Shown: positions 44,126 through 58,300 of the stretch, piece after piece
Layout: each line of letters begins with the position of its first letter
How positions within the stretch are numbered: position 1 is the first letter of the stretch
Assembly: GCA_039654915.1 (NCBI GenBank)
Contig: CM077593.1
Span: 77,108,501 to 77,172,500, forward strand
DNA length: 64,000 nucleotides
Direction: 5' to 3'
From: Aquilaria yunnanensis
Taxonomy: Eukaryota; Streptophyta; Magnoliopsida; Malvales; Thymelaeaceae
Translations under genes and position numbers: made by a program
The notes under the pieces: generated by a model
The model's input: only the letters and a program-made list of their open reading frames with translations
The model's database searches: none
Told to the model about the DNA's origin: nothing

Positions 44126-44701
44126 ATCCCCGAACTTGAAAGTTGATCCACTGTTGACTTTCATGGTTACTTGTCTGTTACCTCTACAACTTTGTTAGCA
44201 AATTGAATTTGATAAGTGAGATTTGTCTGGAGCAAGAAAGCTGAAGCAAGATGGCATTATGACAATCCCCCCACCTTAATAATTGGGTCCTCCAAATTTC
44301 CTTTTGCTTATTGATCAAGAAAGAAAAACTATATCCTTTAGTTTCATCAATATCTGCTTAGGTGGATTCTTCATGTTCAAGGTGAGTGTACAAAAAATTC
44401 AAAATGTCCTCCTTTGCTTTGTTTGTTGAGATTCTCATATAATGATCTGCTTTAAGCTATTGTTATGTACTTTCCAAGGCTGCCTGTGCACCTCTTCCTT
44501 TTTTTTTTGTATACCATGCTTTGTGTTTTTTTTAATATATACCATAGGTAACAGCTCACTATGCCCCATGATTTTCAAATTTCTTGCCCTAGCAAGTTTT
44601 ATATACAAGTTTAGACTTTCATGCAAAATTTCAGCTTTGTTTGATGCTTCCAACTCAAAGTCAAAAAGTTAGTCAAACTTCTACCTTAGCACAGTTTCTA
44701 C

Positions 44702-45049
44702 CAACTTCTCTTCATCCTCAATTGTGCCCAAGTCCTTCCATCTTGACCACTTTGCTCTTCATGCAATTCTTGCACAATTTTCATCTTTGATTGTTCAATT
44801 CAGCCCACAATTAAAACCTCATTGGCAAATAAACCATTAAGCCATGATTTTATCCATGAGTCTCTGTTTTCATGCACATGCAGCCTCAACTTCTCAATTT
44901 GTTGCAATTCAGCCCTTATGCCTAAATTCGTGACCACCAAGTTCTTTGCTTTTCAATTCTATCCAAATTTTGTATTTTCTGGCACTTCAATCCTTAAGAC
45001 CTATTTAATAACATCCAGCCATAGGCCTATGCAAGGATGGGATATGACA
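44702..45049 (-). repeat. LTR-end-like repeat, copy B
   Basis: Second copy of 43776-44125; differs mainly by small substitutions. The sequence after TATGACA is unrelated to that after copy A. Confidence 0.6.
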
Positions 45050-45374
45050 TCTATCACTTCATATATAAAAGCTTTTCAACCATTTAAGTTGGTGTTTTGA
45101 TCATGGTAACTATACAACAATGGTTCTTTCAACAAAATAGTATTATGACTGAAATTTACAAGGTTACTGTCTAGAAAAATCTATTACCTTGTGCCTAGTT
45201 GGTGCAATGCTGTAGTAGTGACTAATAAGTGACACAAAAATGTGCAAAACAAGAGAATAATTAGAAATGAAGCTAACAGGCAAAGACAATTAACCAAGGG
45301 GCTTGGAGCTAGACTTTCAGCTAGGTGGATGTCTTTGATGAAGCCTATGATATCTCAATAGAGAAAGATTGTTA

Positions 45375-46290
<916 letters not shown>

Positions 46291-46689
46291 TTATGGTGTG
46301 AATCATTCGGAGGTTGGTTAACATTATGCTCTCTATCTCACTTATAAGCATACAACTCTAACCCTCTGCTTTGCAGTTCTTCCACCTACCATTATTCATT
46401 TTGAACTTATTTCTCTCTAAAAAAAACAAGCTATATTTATCTTTCGTAATCCTAAATTGCAGGAAAAGCTCCAAATTTTCAATTTTCTCATCCTATATTG
46501 TATTAATTCAAAACTAACTTTGAATTCAGAAATTTCTTAAAGAGAGAACATTTAAAATTTTCACCAAAGAATTGGAGCCTATCTTTATGTCCAACGTTGG
46601 AATCATGATGAATAGAGAACTATAAAAGTATGAACATCTTTATGCTTCATACACATTAGCTGGAAGCAATTATAAGCAATAGTAGCTTT

Positions 46690-46758
46690 TTCTTATAAAA
46701 ATGAAGATATCTGTCCCTACTGGGATTTGGTAACCATCCTTTTCCACTGGATAACCTC
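46690..46758 (-). pseudogene. cytochrome P450 exon fragment, CYP97-like
   Basis: After an acceptor-like CATCTTTCAG the - strand reads GGYPVEKDGYQIPVGTDIFI. This resembles the segment just before the heme-binding region of plant CYP97 carotenoid hydroxylases (GGY...IP.GTDIFISVYNLHRSP). The match stops at FIFI. It lies on the same strand as, and about 400 bp upstream of, the LysRS pieces. The assignment rests on about 20 residues. Confidence 0.5.
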
Positions 46759-46899
46759 CTGAAAGATGTAGATTCTTAATTTGACTCGTAAAACAAACTA
46801 AAGTATGAAGAGAAAAGCTTAAAAAATGTGCAACTAGAAGTGCCTTCAAAGCAATGTTCTTCTCAAAATGTAAATAGAATAAAATCTGCACATACATCA

Positions 46900-49050
46900 T
46901 TTATATGGTGGTTGAGATCTGGTTTGATATTTCATATACATATAACAATGGTCAAACATGAAATTAGAAACCTTCATAGTGAATTAAGTACTGCTTAAAA
47001 CCAGATAAAACAGTCAAACAAACTAGCGGTGATTCAGATACGGTGGTTGCAGCGGTGTAGATCCGATGAGTCAATTAAGCAAGAAGTTTTTTTTTAAGTC
47101 GAACTACCTTAACGATAACTGAAATTAGGTAAATAGAAACATAACATAACTAAAAATTCCCCTATTTTATCAAATTAAATTCTAATTTTTAACATCAATG
47201 AGAAATTTCTTTAGAAAAATTTACTATCAATTTTAGTAATTATAGACCAAAATTATTTTATTAAACCATAAAGAACATTTCATACTACAATACACAATCA
47301 TGAATAACAAAATAATATGATTGAAACACAGATTTGTGCTTAATTTATGTTAATAAATTTACAATTTAACCATTAATTTAATAAAGATAAAAATAAAAAA
47401 TTTAATTAAAGCTGAATCAATCAGAACCATTCCTAGAAGTATGTAAATTATAATGATTAAATTTTTATTTTGAAAAACAAAATTAAAGAAAAGCAACAAA
47501 AAAAGTTGGAACCAAGATTGAAAATGAACAAAAATTAGGTATTAAAGGCTTAACAATTGATTTAATGAAAGTACAAAAAAGGCTTAACACAAAAACAAAT
47601 AAATTATAATAACTAATGTCTTACTTTAGAATATAGTACATAAAAACAATAAAAATGTTGGGGGGCCAAGAGAATAAATAGAAATAATCTAGTTAAATAT
47701 TTATTAAATTTGAGAACCAAAATAAAAGATGGATGGAAAATATGGATGAACGTGGAAAAGAGTAGAAGCTTAGGGATTAAACTGACATTTAACCAAACAA
47801 CCTGAAACTGGAGAAATTGCAAAATGGACCCTAAAAAATGCAAATACCTTGTGAAAAGGGAATCGAACTTAAGGAAAAGTCAATTGTGTTTGAAAAATTG
47901 AAAAAAACTATTTATCTTCAATGATGAACATTAAAAACCCCACAAATTTTAGAAGTCAACGACGTATGTGGGTTAGCAATAATATAATCAATATAAGTCA
48001 TTGATGGAACAATGTAAAAGTGTACGGCTTACCTTGACATTAAGTAAAATCTGAGTATAAATAATTATAAGCACATAAAGTAGTCAACTGAAGATGTGTT
48101 TATATAGTATCAAAAAAGCATTAAAGATAATAAATGAAAAATAATTAAAGTAATTCTATTAATCAATTCAATTAAACTATTAAGAGAAAGAAAGTTTTTG
48201 GTATTAATAGTGTAGGATAACATTGCATAATATACATGCATAGAGTTTCTGGTATTAATAGTGTAGGATAACATTGCATAATATACATGCGTAGGTTTTC
48301 CAGATTTTTTGCTTACTAATGAATTAGTAATAAAATAAAACCTTTAAAGAATTGTAGACTTATGCATAATACAAATTGTTTGCTTATTTCAATAAATCAA
48401 AACTGTAAATCAAATCTATGTAAAGCGCTCATATATTATAAAAATTGTGCATTTATTTCAACTAATTAAAATTTTGAATCAAACCTATATAATTAAAACT
48501 CTGTGTCAAACCACACAAAAGAAAAAGCTTTTGGTATTTAAAATGGTTAATAAAAGCATTTCATTCACTTTCATTTAAGGTTTTATCATTTTGAATTTAA
48601 ATATGTCATCAAAATATTTATGCTTCATGTCGTGTATCTAAAAGCTTGCCATGCCTATGACCAGTGATTAAGATGTAAAATCTTTGACTTTTTGTATAAA
48701 AAAAAATTTTGATTAGCAAAAGGCAAAAAGAAAATTATGATAGATCATGAAAGTTGGGGATCATTATAGCAGGAATGTTATATCCAGGGACTCAAGAAGA
48801 GATTTGACCATTCTGTAGGAGAGTAAAACAAAACTGGACTGGTGGGCATACGTATCGCAAAAAAGGACAAAATAATGTTGGGTACCTATAATGCTTATTA
48901 TATCTAGTAATATTCCCCAATTTTTATGATGTGATAATTAGGTCACCATCAGCAAATCGGTTACCCTCTAGTTGGCAATAGAATGCTAAAGTGAGGGAGC
49001 ATTATGGCAGATGTGAGAAATTTCGGAATCAAAAGAGGCGTTTGACCATA
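46900..49050. other. AT-rich intergenic DNA
   Basis: No recognisable gene. Contains a 51-bp tandem duplication at 48194-48295 (GGTATTAATAGTGTAGG at 48200 and 48251). Confidence 0.6.
48194..48295. repeat. 51-bp tandem duplication
   Basis: Two nearly identical units in AT-rich DNA; only a few differences, so recent. Confidence 0.85.
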
Positions 49051-49077
49051 AGTTGGAAGAAGAAAAAAATAAAAGGG

Positions 49078-49330
49078 CCACGTGAATTCTACTGTTGATG
49101 AACAGTAAAACCCATTTCTTCTTTAGAATATAGTATAATTTCAGATCATAAGATTGTTCCGGTTCACGGTTTAACATTTTAAGCAGTTCTTTCTTGGTTT
49201 TAACCGGTTCTTGGCAAAACTGTATATGGGCTGAGACGGCCTATTTATAACCGGCTTTAAAAATGCTGGCCCAAACCTATTCCCACGTACCACGACCGCC
49301 TATTTAAAATCCACCTCCGTACCTCGAACC
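49078..49330 (+). promoter_or_regulatory. promoter-like segment adjoining the satellite
   Basis: G-box CCACGTG at 49078-49084, TATTTATA at 49242-49249 in GGCCTATTTATAACCGG, and a second TATTTAAAA near 49291. Directly after this, the first satellite-like segment reads as a short leader ending GAATTCCAG|GTAGCTCGC, a good splice donor. No gene body follows in the window, only the array. Confidence 0.4.
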
Positions 49331-52300
49331 CTTTATCTTGGAAGCAGCAAAACTCACAAAATCAATCGCACTAAACACAAACTGCCAAGCAAGACCCAAT
49401 TTCGAATTCCAGGTAGCTCGCTCCTATTATTAGTTTTTTTTTTTACTTTTCTTTCTATTTCATTATCTGGATTCGAAGGTTTTGTTGTTCTAATAAAAAT
49501 TGTTGTCGCAATGCTCTTGGTCGCCACAGATTTCAGTTGTTTGATCCTTCTTTTCCAACATCAATAGTACCAGTTGACTGTTATTTTTAGTTAGTATTTT
49601 TCTGTTTAACATTTTCTCATTTTGTTATCCCGGAAGCAGCAGGTCTCACAAAATCAATCACGCTAAACACAAATTATGGAGCGAGACCCAATTTCGGATT
49701 CCAGGTAGCTCGCTCCTCGTTTTTTTTTCTTTCCTTTCTATTTCATTGTCTGGATTCGGAGATTTTGTTGTTCTAGTAAAAATTATTTTCGTGATGCTCT
49801 CGGTCGCCAAACCTTTTCATTGTTAGAACCTTATTTTCCAACTTCAATAGTACCATTGGACTGTTATTTTTAGTTCGTATTTTCCTGTTTAACATTTTCT
49901 TGTTTTCGTCGTAGCAGATCTCAAAAAATCGATCGCGCCAAACACAAACTGCCGAGCAAGACCCGATTTTGAATTCCAAGTAGCTCGCTCCTATTTTTTT
50001 TTTTCTTTTCTTTGTATTTCATTGTCTGGGTTTGGAGGTTTTCTTGTTCTAATAAAAACTGTTGTTGAGATATACTTGGTCGCCAAAACTTTCGGTTGTT
50101 AAATCCTTTTTTTCAAACTTCAATTGTACCATTTGACTGTTATTTTTAGTTAGTATTTTTTTTTTCAACATTTTCTCATTTTGTTATCCCAGAAGAAGCA
50201 GGTCTTGCAAAATCGATCACGCCAAACACAGAATACGGAGCAAGACCTGATTTTGGATTCCAGGTAGCTCGATCCTTTTTGTTTTTTGCTTCCCTTTCTA
50301 TTTCATTGTTTGGATTCGGAGGTTTTGTTGTTCCAGTAAAAATTATTTATGCGATGCTCTTGGTCGCCATAGTTTTTGGTTGTTAGATCCTTCTTTTCCA
50401 ACTTCAATAGTACCATTGGACTGTTATTTTTAGTTAGTATTTTCCTGTTCAACATTTTCTCATTTTTGTTATCCCGGAAGTAGCTGATCTCGCAAAATCA
50501 ATTGCGCCAAACACAAACTGCTGGGTATGACCCGATTTTGAATTCCAGGTAGCTCGCTCTTGGTTTTTTTTTTTGCTTTTCTTTGTATGTCATTGTCCAG
50601 ATTCAGAGGTTTTATTGTTCTAATAAAAATTGTTGTCATGACGCTTTTGGTCACCATTGCTTTTGGTTGTTTGATCCTTCTTTCCCAACTTCAATAGTAC
50701 CATTTGACTGTTATTTTTAGTTAGAATTTTTTTGTTCAACATGTTCTCGTTTCATTATCCCGGAAGCAATAGGTCTCGCAAAATCAATCGAGCCAAACAC
50801 ATGCTGCGGAGCAAGACTCGATTTCAGATTCCAGGTAGCTCGCTCTTTTTTTTTCTGCTTTACATTGAATTTCATTGTCTGGATTCGGAGGTTTTGTTGT
50901 TCCAGTAAAAATTATTGTCGCGATGCTCTTGGTCACTAAACCTTTTGGTTGTTAGATCCTTCTTTTCTAACTTCAATAGTACCATTGGAGTGTTATTTTT
51001 TGTTCGTATTTTCCTCTTTAACATTTTCTCATTTTTGTTATCCCGAAAGTAGTACGTATAGCAAAATTGATCACGCCAAACACAAACTGCCGAGCATGAC
51101 CCGATTTCGAATTCCAGGTAGCTCGCTCCCATTTTTCTTTTGTTTTTTTTTTTGCTTTTCTTTGTACTCCATTGTCTGGATTCGGAGGTTTTGTTGTTCT
51201 AATAAAAATTGTTGTCGCAATGCTCCTGGTCACCACAGCTTTTGGTTGTTTGATCCTTCTTTTCCAACTCTAATAGTACCATTTGACTGATATTTTTAGT
51301 TAGTATTTTTCTGTTCAACATTTTCTCGTTTTGTTATCTTGGAAGTAGCAGGCCTCGCAAAATTGATCGTGCCAAACACAGACTGCAGAGTAGGACCTGA
51401 TTTGGATTCTAGGTAGCGCGATCCTTTTTTTTTTTTGCTTTCCTTTCTATTTTATTGTCTGGATTCGGAAGTTTTGTTGTTCTAGTAAAAAATATTTTCG
51501 TGACGCTCTTGGTTGCCAAACCTTTTCGTTGTTAGAACCATCTTTTCCAACTTCAATAGTACCATTGGACTATTATTTTTAGTTCATATTTCCCTGTTCA
51601 ACATTTTTTCATTTTTGTTATCCCAGAAGCTGCAGATCTCGAAAAATCAATCGTGCCAAACACAAACTACCGAGCAAGACCCGATTTCGAATTCCAGGTA
51701 GCTCACTCCTGTTTTTTTTTTCTTTTCTTTCTATTTCATTGTCTGGATTTGGAGGTTTTGTTGTTCTAATAAAAATTGTTGTTGAGATGCGCTTGGTCGC
51801 CATAGCTTTCGGTTGTTTCATCCTTCTTTTCAAACTTCAATAGTACCATTTGACTGTGATTTTTAGTTAGTATTTTTCTGTTCAACATTTTCTCGTTTTG
51901 TTATCCCGGAAGCAGAAGGTCTCGCAAAATCGATCGTGCCAAACACAGACAGCGGAGGAGGACCCGATTTCGGATTCCAGGTAGCTCGATCCTTTTTAAT
52001 TTTTTCTTCCCTTTGTATTTCATTATTTGGATTCAGAGGTTTTGTTGTTCAAGTAGAAATTATTTTCACAATGCTCTTGGTTGCCATAGCTTTTGGTTGT
52101 TAGATCCTTATTTTCCAGCTTCAATAGTACCATTGGGCTGTTATTTTTAGTTACTATTTCACTGTTCAACATTTTCTCATTTTTGTTATCCTGGAAGCTG
52201 CTGATCTCGCAAAATCGATCAAGCCAAACACAAACTACCGAGTAAGATCCAATTTTTAATTCCAGTTAGCACGCTCTTGTTTTTTTTTTTTTTTTCTTTT

Positions 52301-55300
52301 CTTTGTATATCATTGTCTAGATTCGGAGGTTTTGTTATTTTAATAAAAATTGTTGTCACGACGCTTTTGGTTGCCATTGCTTTCGATTGTTTGATCCTTC
52401 TTTCCCAACTTCAATAGTACCATTTGACTGTTATTTTTAGTTAGTATTTTTCTATTCAACATTTTCTCGTTTTGTTATCCCGAAAGCAGTAGGCATCGAA
52501 AAATCAATCGCACCAAACACATGCTGCAGAGCAAGACTCGATTTCGGATTCTAGGTAGCTTGCTCTTTTTTTTTCTGCTTTCCATTCAATTTCATTGTCT
52601 GGATTCAGAGGTTTTGTTGTTCCAGTAAAAATTATTTTCGAGGTGCTCTTGGTCGCCAAACCTTTTGGTTGTTAGATCCTTCTTTTCCAACTTCAATAGT
52701 ACCATTGGAGTGTTATTGTTAATTAGTATTTTCCTGTTCAACATTTTCTCATTTTTGTTATCCCGAAAGCAGTAGATATTGCAAAATCGACTGCGCCAAA
52801 CACAAACTACTGAGCAAGACCTGATTTCGAATTCCAGGTAGCTCGCTCCCATGTTTCTTTTTTTTTTTGCTTTTCTTTGTACTCCATTGTCTGGATTTGA
52901 ACGTTTTGTTGTTCTAATAAAAATTGTTATCGCGATGCTCTTGGTCACCTTAGCTTTAAGTTATTTGATCTTTTTTTCCCAACTTCAATAGTACCATTTG
53001 ACCGTTATTTTTAGCTAGTATTTTTCTGTTCAACATTTTCTCGTTTTATTATCACGGAAACAGCAAGTCTTACAAAATCGATCGTGCCATGCATAGACTG
53101 CGGAGCAAGACCCGGTTTCGGATTCTAGGTAGCTTGCTCCTTTTTTTTTTTTTTTTTGATTTCCTTTCTATTTCATTGTCTGGATTCTTAGGTTTCGTTG
53201 TTCTAGTAAAAATTACTTTCACGATGCACTTGGTTACCATAGCTTTTGGTTGTTAGATCCTTCCTTTCCAACTTTAATAGTACCATTGGACTGTTATTTT
53301 TTGTTAGCATTTTGCTGTTCAACATTTTCTTGTTTTTGTTATCTCGGAAGCAGTAGATCTCAGAAAATTGATCGTGCCAAACACAAACTGCCGAGTAAGA
53401 CCCAATTTTGAATTCCAGGTAGCTCGCTCCCATTTTTTTTTTTCTTTTCTTTGTATTTCATTGTCTGGATTTGGAGGTTTTATTGTTCTAATAAAAATTG
53501 TTGTCGCGATGCTCTTGGTCACCATAGCTTTCAGTTTTTTGACCCTTCTTTTCAAACTTCAATAGTACAATTTAACTGTTATTTTTAGTTAGTATTTTTC
53601 TATTCAACATTTTCTCGTTAGCTTATCCCGGAAGCAGCAGGCCTTGCAAAATCGATCGCGCCAAACATAGACTGTGGAGCAAGACCTGATTTTGGATTCC
53701 AGGTAGCACGATCCCTTTTGTTTTTTGCTTCCCTTTCTATTTCATTGTCTGGATTCGGAGGTTTTTTTGTTCTAGTAAAAATTATTTTCGCGATGCTCTT
53801 GGTCGCCAAACCTTTTTGTTGTTAGATCCATCTTTGCCAACTTCAATAGTACCGTTGGACTATTATTTTTCATTAGTATTTTTCTGTTCAACATTTTCTT
53901 ATTTTCGTAATCACGGAAGCAGCAGATCTCGCAAAATCTATCGCACAAAACACAAACTGCCGAGCAAGACCCGATTTCGAATTCTAGGTAGTTCGCTCTT
54001 GTTTTGCTTTTTTGCTTTTCTTTGTATATCATTGTCTAGATTCTGAGGTTTCGTTGTTCTAATAAAAATTGTTGTCATGACGCTTTTGGATGCCATTGCT
54101 TTCGGTTGTTTGATCCATATTTTCCAACTTCAATAGTACCATTTTACTATAGTTTTTAGTTATTATTTTTCTGTTCAACATTTTCTCATTTTGTTATCTT
54201 GGAAGTAGCAGGTCTCGCAAAATCAATCGCGCCAAACACATGCGGTGGAGCAAGACTCAATTTTGGATTCCAGGTAGGTTGCTCTTTTTTTTTTTTCAGC
54301 TTTCCATTCAATTTCATTATATGGATTTGGAGGTTTTGTTGTTCTAGTAAAAATTATTTTCACGATGCTCCTGGTCGTCATACCTTTTGGTTGTTAGATC
54401 CTTCTTTTCCAACTTCCATAGTACCATTGTAGTGTTATTTTTAGTTAGTATTTTCCTGTTCAACATTTTCTCATTTTCGTTATCTCGGAAGCAATAGATA
54501 TCGCAAAATCGATCACGCCAAACACAAACTGCCGAGCAAGACCTGATTTCGAATTCCAAGTAGCTTGCTCCCATTTTTCTTTGTTTTTTTTCTTTTCTTT
54601 GTACTTCATTGTCTAGATTCGAAGGTTTTGTTGTTCTAATAAAAGTTGTTGTCGTGATGATCTTGGTCACCATAGCTTTCGGTTGTTTGATCCTTCTTTT
54701 CCAACTTCAATAGTTCCATTTGACTGTTATTTTTAGCTAGTATCTTTTTGTTCAATATTTTCTCGTTTAATTATCACGGAAACAGCATGTCTCACAAAAT
54801 CGATCATGCCAAACACAGACTGCGGAGCAGGACCCGATTTTGAGTTCCAGGTAGCTCGATCCTTTTTGTGTTCTGCTTCCTTTTCTATTTCATTGTCTGG
54901 ATTTTGAGCTTTTGTTGTTCAAGTAAAAATTATTTTCACGATGCTCTTGGTCGCCATAGATTTTGGTTGTTAGATCCTTCTTTTCCAACTTCAATAGTAC
55001 CAATGGACTATTATTTATCATTAGTATTTTGCTGTTCAACATTATCTCTTTTTTGTTATCACGGAAGCAGCAAATCTCAAAAAATCGATCGCGCCAAACA
55101 CAAACTGCCGGGTAAGACCCGATTTCGAATTCCAGGTAGCTCGCTGTTGTTTTTTTTTTTTTTTCTTTTCCTTGTATATCATTGTCTACGTTTGGAGGTT
55201 TTGTTGTTCTAATAAAAATTGTTGTCACGGCACTTTTGGTCGCCATTGCTTTTGGTTGTTTGATCCTTCTTTTCCAACTTAAATAGTACCATTTGACTGT

Positions 55301-58300
55301 TGTCTTTTAGTTAGTATTTTTCTGTTCAACATTTTCTCATTTTTGTTATCACAGAAGCAGCACATCTCAAAAAATTGATCGCGCCTAACAGAAACTGCGG
55401 TGTAAGACCCGATTTTGAATTCCAGGTAGCTCGCTCTTTTTTTTTTTTGCTTTTCTTTGTATATCATTGTCTAGATTCGGAGGTTTTGTTGTTCTAATAA
55501 AAATTGTTGTCACAACACTTTTGGTCGCCAATGCTTTCGGTTGTTTGATCCTTCTTTTCCAACTTCAATAATACCATTTAATTGTTGTTTTTAGTTAGTA
55601 TTTTTCTGTTCAACATTTTCTCATTTTGTTATCCTGGAAGCAGCAGGTCTTGCAAAATCAATCGCGCCAAACACATGCTGCAAAGCAAGACTTGATTTCA
55701 GATTCTAGGTAGCACGCTTTTTTCTTTTTTCTGTTTTCCATTCAATTTCATTGTCTGGATTTGGAGGTTTTATTGTCCTACTAAAAATTATTTTCACGAT
55801 GCTCTTTGTCGCCATACCTTTTGGTTGTTAGATCCTTCTTTTCCAACGTCCATAGTTCCAATGCAGTGTTATTTTTAGTTAGTATTTTCCTGTTTAACAT
55901 TTTCTCATTTTTGTTATCTCGGAAGCAGTACATATCGCAAAATTGATCGCGCCAAACACAAACTGCTGAGAAAGACCCGAGTTCGAATTCTAGGTAGGTC
56001 GCTCCCATTTTTCTTTTTTTGTTTACTTTTCTTTGCACTTCATTGTCTGGATTCGGAGCTTTTGTTGTTATAAGAAAAACTGTTTTCGCGATGCTCTTGG
56101 TGACCATAGCTTTTGGCTGTTTGATCCTTCTTTTCCAACTTCAATAGTTCCATTTGACTGCTATTTTTAGCTCGTATTTTTTTGTTCAACATTTTCTCGT
56201 TTTATTATCATGGAAAGTGCAAGTCTCTTAAAATCGATCACACCAAACACAGACTGCGGAGCAAGACCAGATTTCGGATTCTAGGTAGCTTGCTCCTGTT
56301 TTTTTTTTTTTTTTTGCTTTCCTTTCTCTTTCATTGTCTGGATTCGGACGTTTTGTTCTTCCAGTAAAAATTATTTTCACGATGCTCTTGGTTACCGTAG
56401 CTTTTGGTCGTTAGATCCTTCATTTCAAACCTCAATAGTACCACTGGACTGTTATTTTTCGTTAGCATTTTTCGGTTCAACATTTTCTCATTTTTGTTAT
56501 CCCAGAAGCAGCATATTTGAAAAAATCGATCGCGTCAAACATAGACTGCGAAGCAAGACCCGACTTTGAATTCCAAGTAGCTCGCTCCCATTTTCTTTTT
56601 TTTTTTCTTTTCTTTTATTTGTATTTCATTGTCTAGATTTGAAGGTTTTGTTGTTCTAATAAAGATTGTTTTTGTGATGCTCTTGGTCGCCATAGCATTC
56701 GGTTGTTTGATCCTTCTTTTCAATCTTCAATAGTACCATTTGACGGTTATTTTTAGTTAGTTTTTTTCCGTTCAACATTTTCTCATTTTGTTATCCCGTA
56801 AGCAGCATGCCTCGCAAAATCAATCGCGCCAAACATAGACTATGGAGCAAGACCTGATTTTGGATTCCAGGTAGCTCAATCCTTTTTGTTTTTTGCTTCC
56901 CTTTTTATTTCATTGTCTGGATTCGAAGGTTTTGTTGTTCTAGTAAAAATTATTTTTTCGATGCTCTTGGTGGCCATAGCTTTTGCTTGTTAGATCCTTC
57001 TTTTCCACTGGACTTTTATTTTTCGTTAGTATTTTGCTGTTCAACATTTTCTCAATTTTGCTATCACGGAAGCTGCAGATCTCACAAAATCGATCGTGCC
57101 AAACATAAATTGCCGGGTAAGACCCAATTTCTAATTCCAGGTAGCTCACTCTTTTTTTTTTTTTTTGCTTTTCTTTGTATATCATTGTCTAGATTCAAAG
57201 GTTTGGTTGTTCTAATAAAAATTACTGTCACGACGCTTTTTGGCGCCATTGCTTTTGGTTTTTTTATCCTTCTTTTCCAACTTCAATGGAATCATTTGAC
57301 TGTTGTTTTTAGTTAGTATATTTTTGTTCAACATTTTCTCATTTTTGTTATCACAAAAGCAGCAGATCTCGCAAAATCGACACGCCAAACACAAACTGCC
57401 GGGGAAGACTTGATTTCGAATTCCAGGTAGCTCGCTCTTGTTGTTTTTTTCCTTTCTTTGTATATCATTGTCTAGATTCTGAGGTTTTGTTGTTCTAATA
57501 AAAATTGTTGTCATGACGCTTTTCATCGCCATTGCTTTCGGTTGTTTGATCCTTCTTTTCCAACTTCAATAGTACCATTTGACTGTTGTTTTTAGTTAGT
57601 ATTTTTCTAATCAACATTTTCTCATTTTATAATCCCGGAAGCAGCAGGTCTCGCAAAATCAATCGTGCCAAACACATGCTGCAGAGCAAGACTCGATTTC
57701 GGATTCCAGGTAGCTTACTCTTTTCTTTATTCTGCTTTCCATTCAATTTCATTGTCTGGATTCAGAGCTTTTGTTGTCCTAGTAAACATTATTTTCTCGA
57801 TGCTCTTTGTCACCATACCTTTTGGTTGTTAGATCCTTCTTTTCCAACTTCCATAGTACCATTACAGTGTTATTTTTAGTTACTATTTTGCTGTTCAACA
57901 TTTTCTCATTTTTGTTATCTCGGAAGTAGAAGATATTGCAAAGTTGATCGCGCCAAACACAAACTGCCGAGCAAGACCTGTGTTCGAATTCCAGGTAGGT
58001 CGCTCCCATTTTTCTTTTTTTTTTTTCTTTTCTTTGTACTTTATTGTCTGGATTCGGAGGTTTTGTTGTTCTAATAAAAAGTGTTGTCGCAATGCTCTTG
58101 GTCACCATAGCTTTCAGTTGTTTGATGCTTATTTTCCAACTTCAATAGTACCATTTGACTCTTATTTTTAGCTAGTATTTTTCTGTTCAACATTTTCTCG
58201 TTTTATTATCAAGGAAAGAGCAAGTCTCGCAAAATCGATCGTGCCAAACACAGACTGCGAAGCAAGACCCGATTTCGTATTATAGGTAGCTTGCTCCTTT

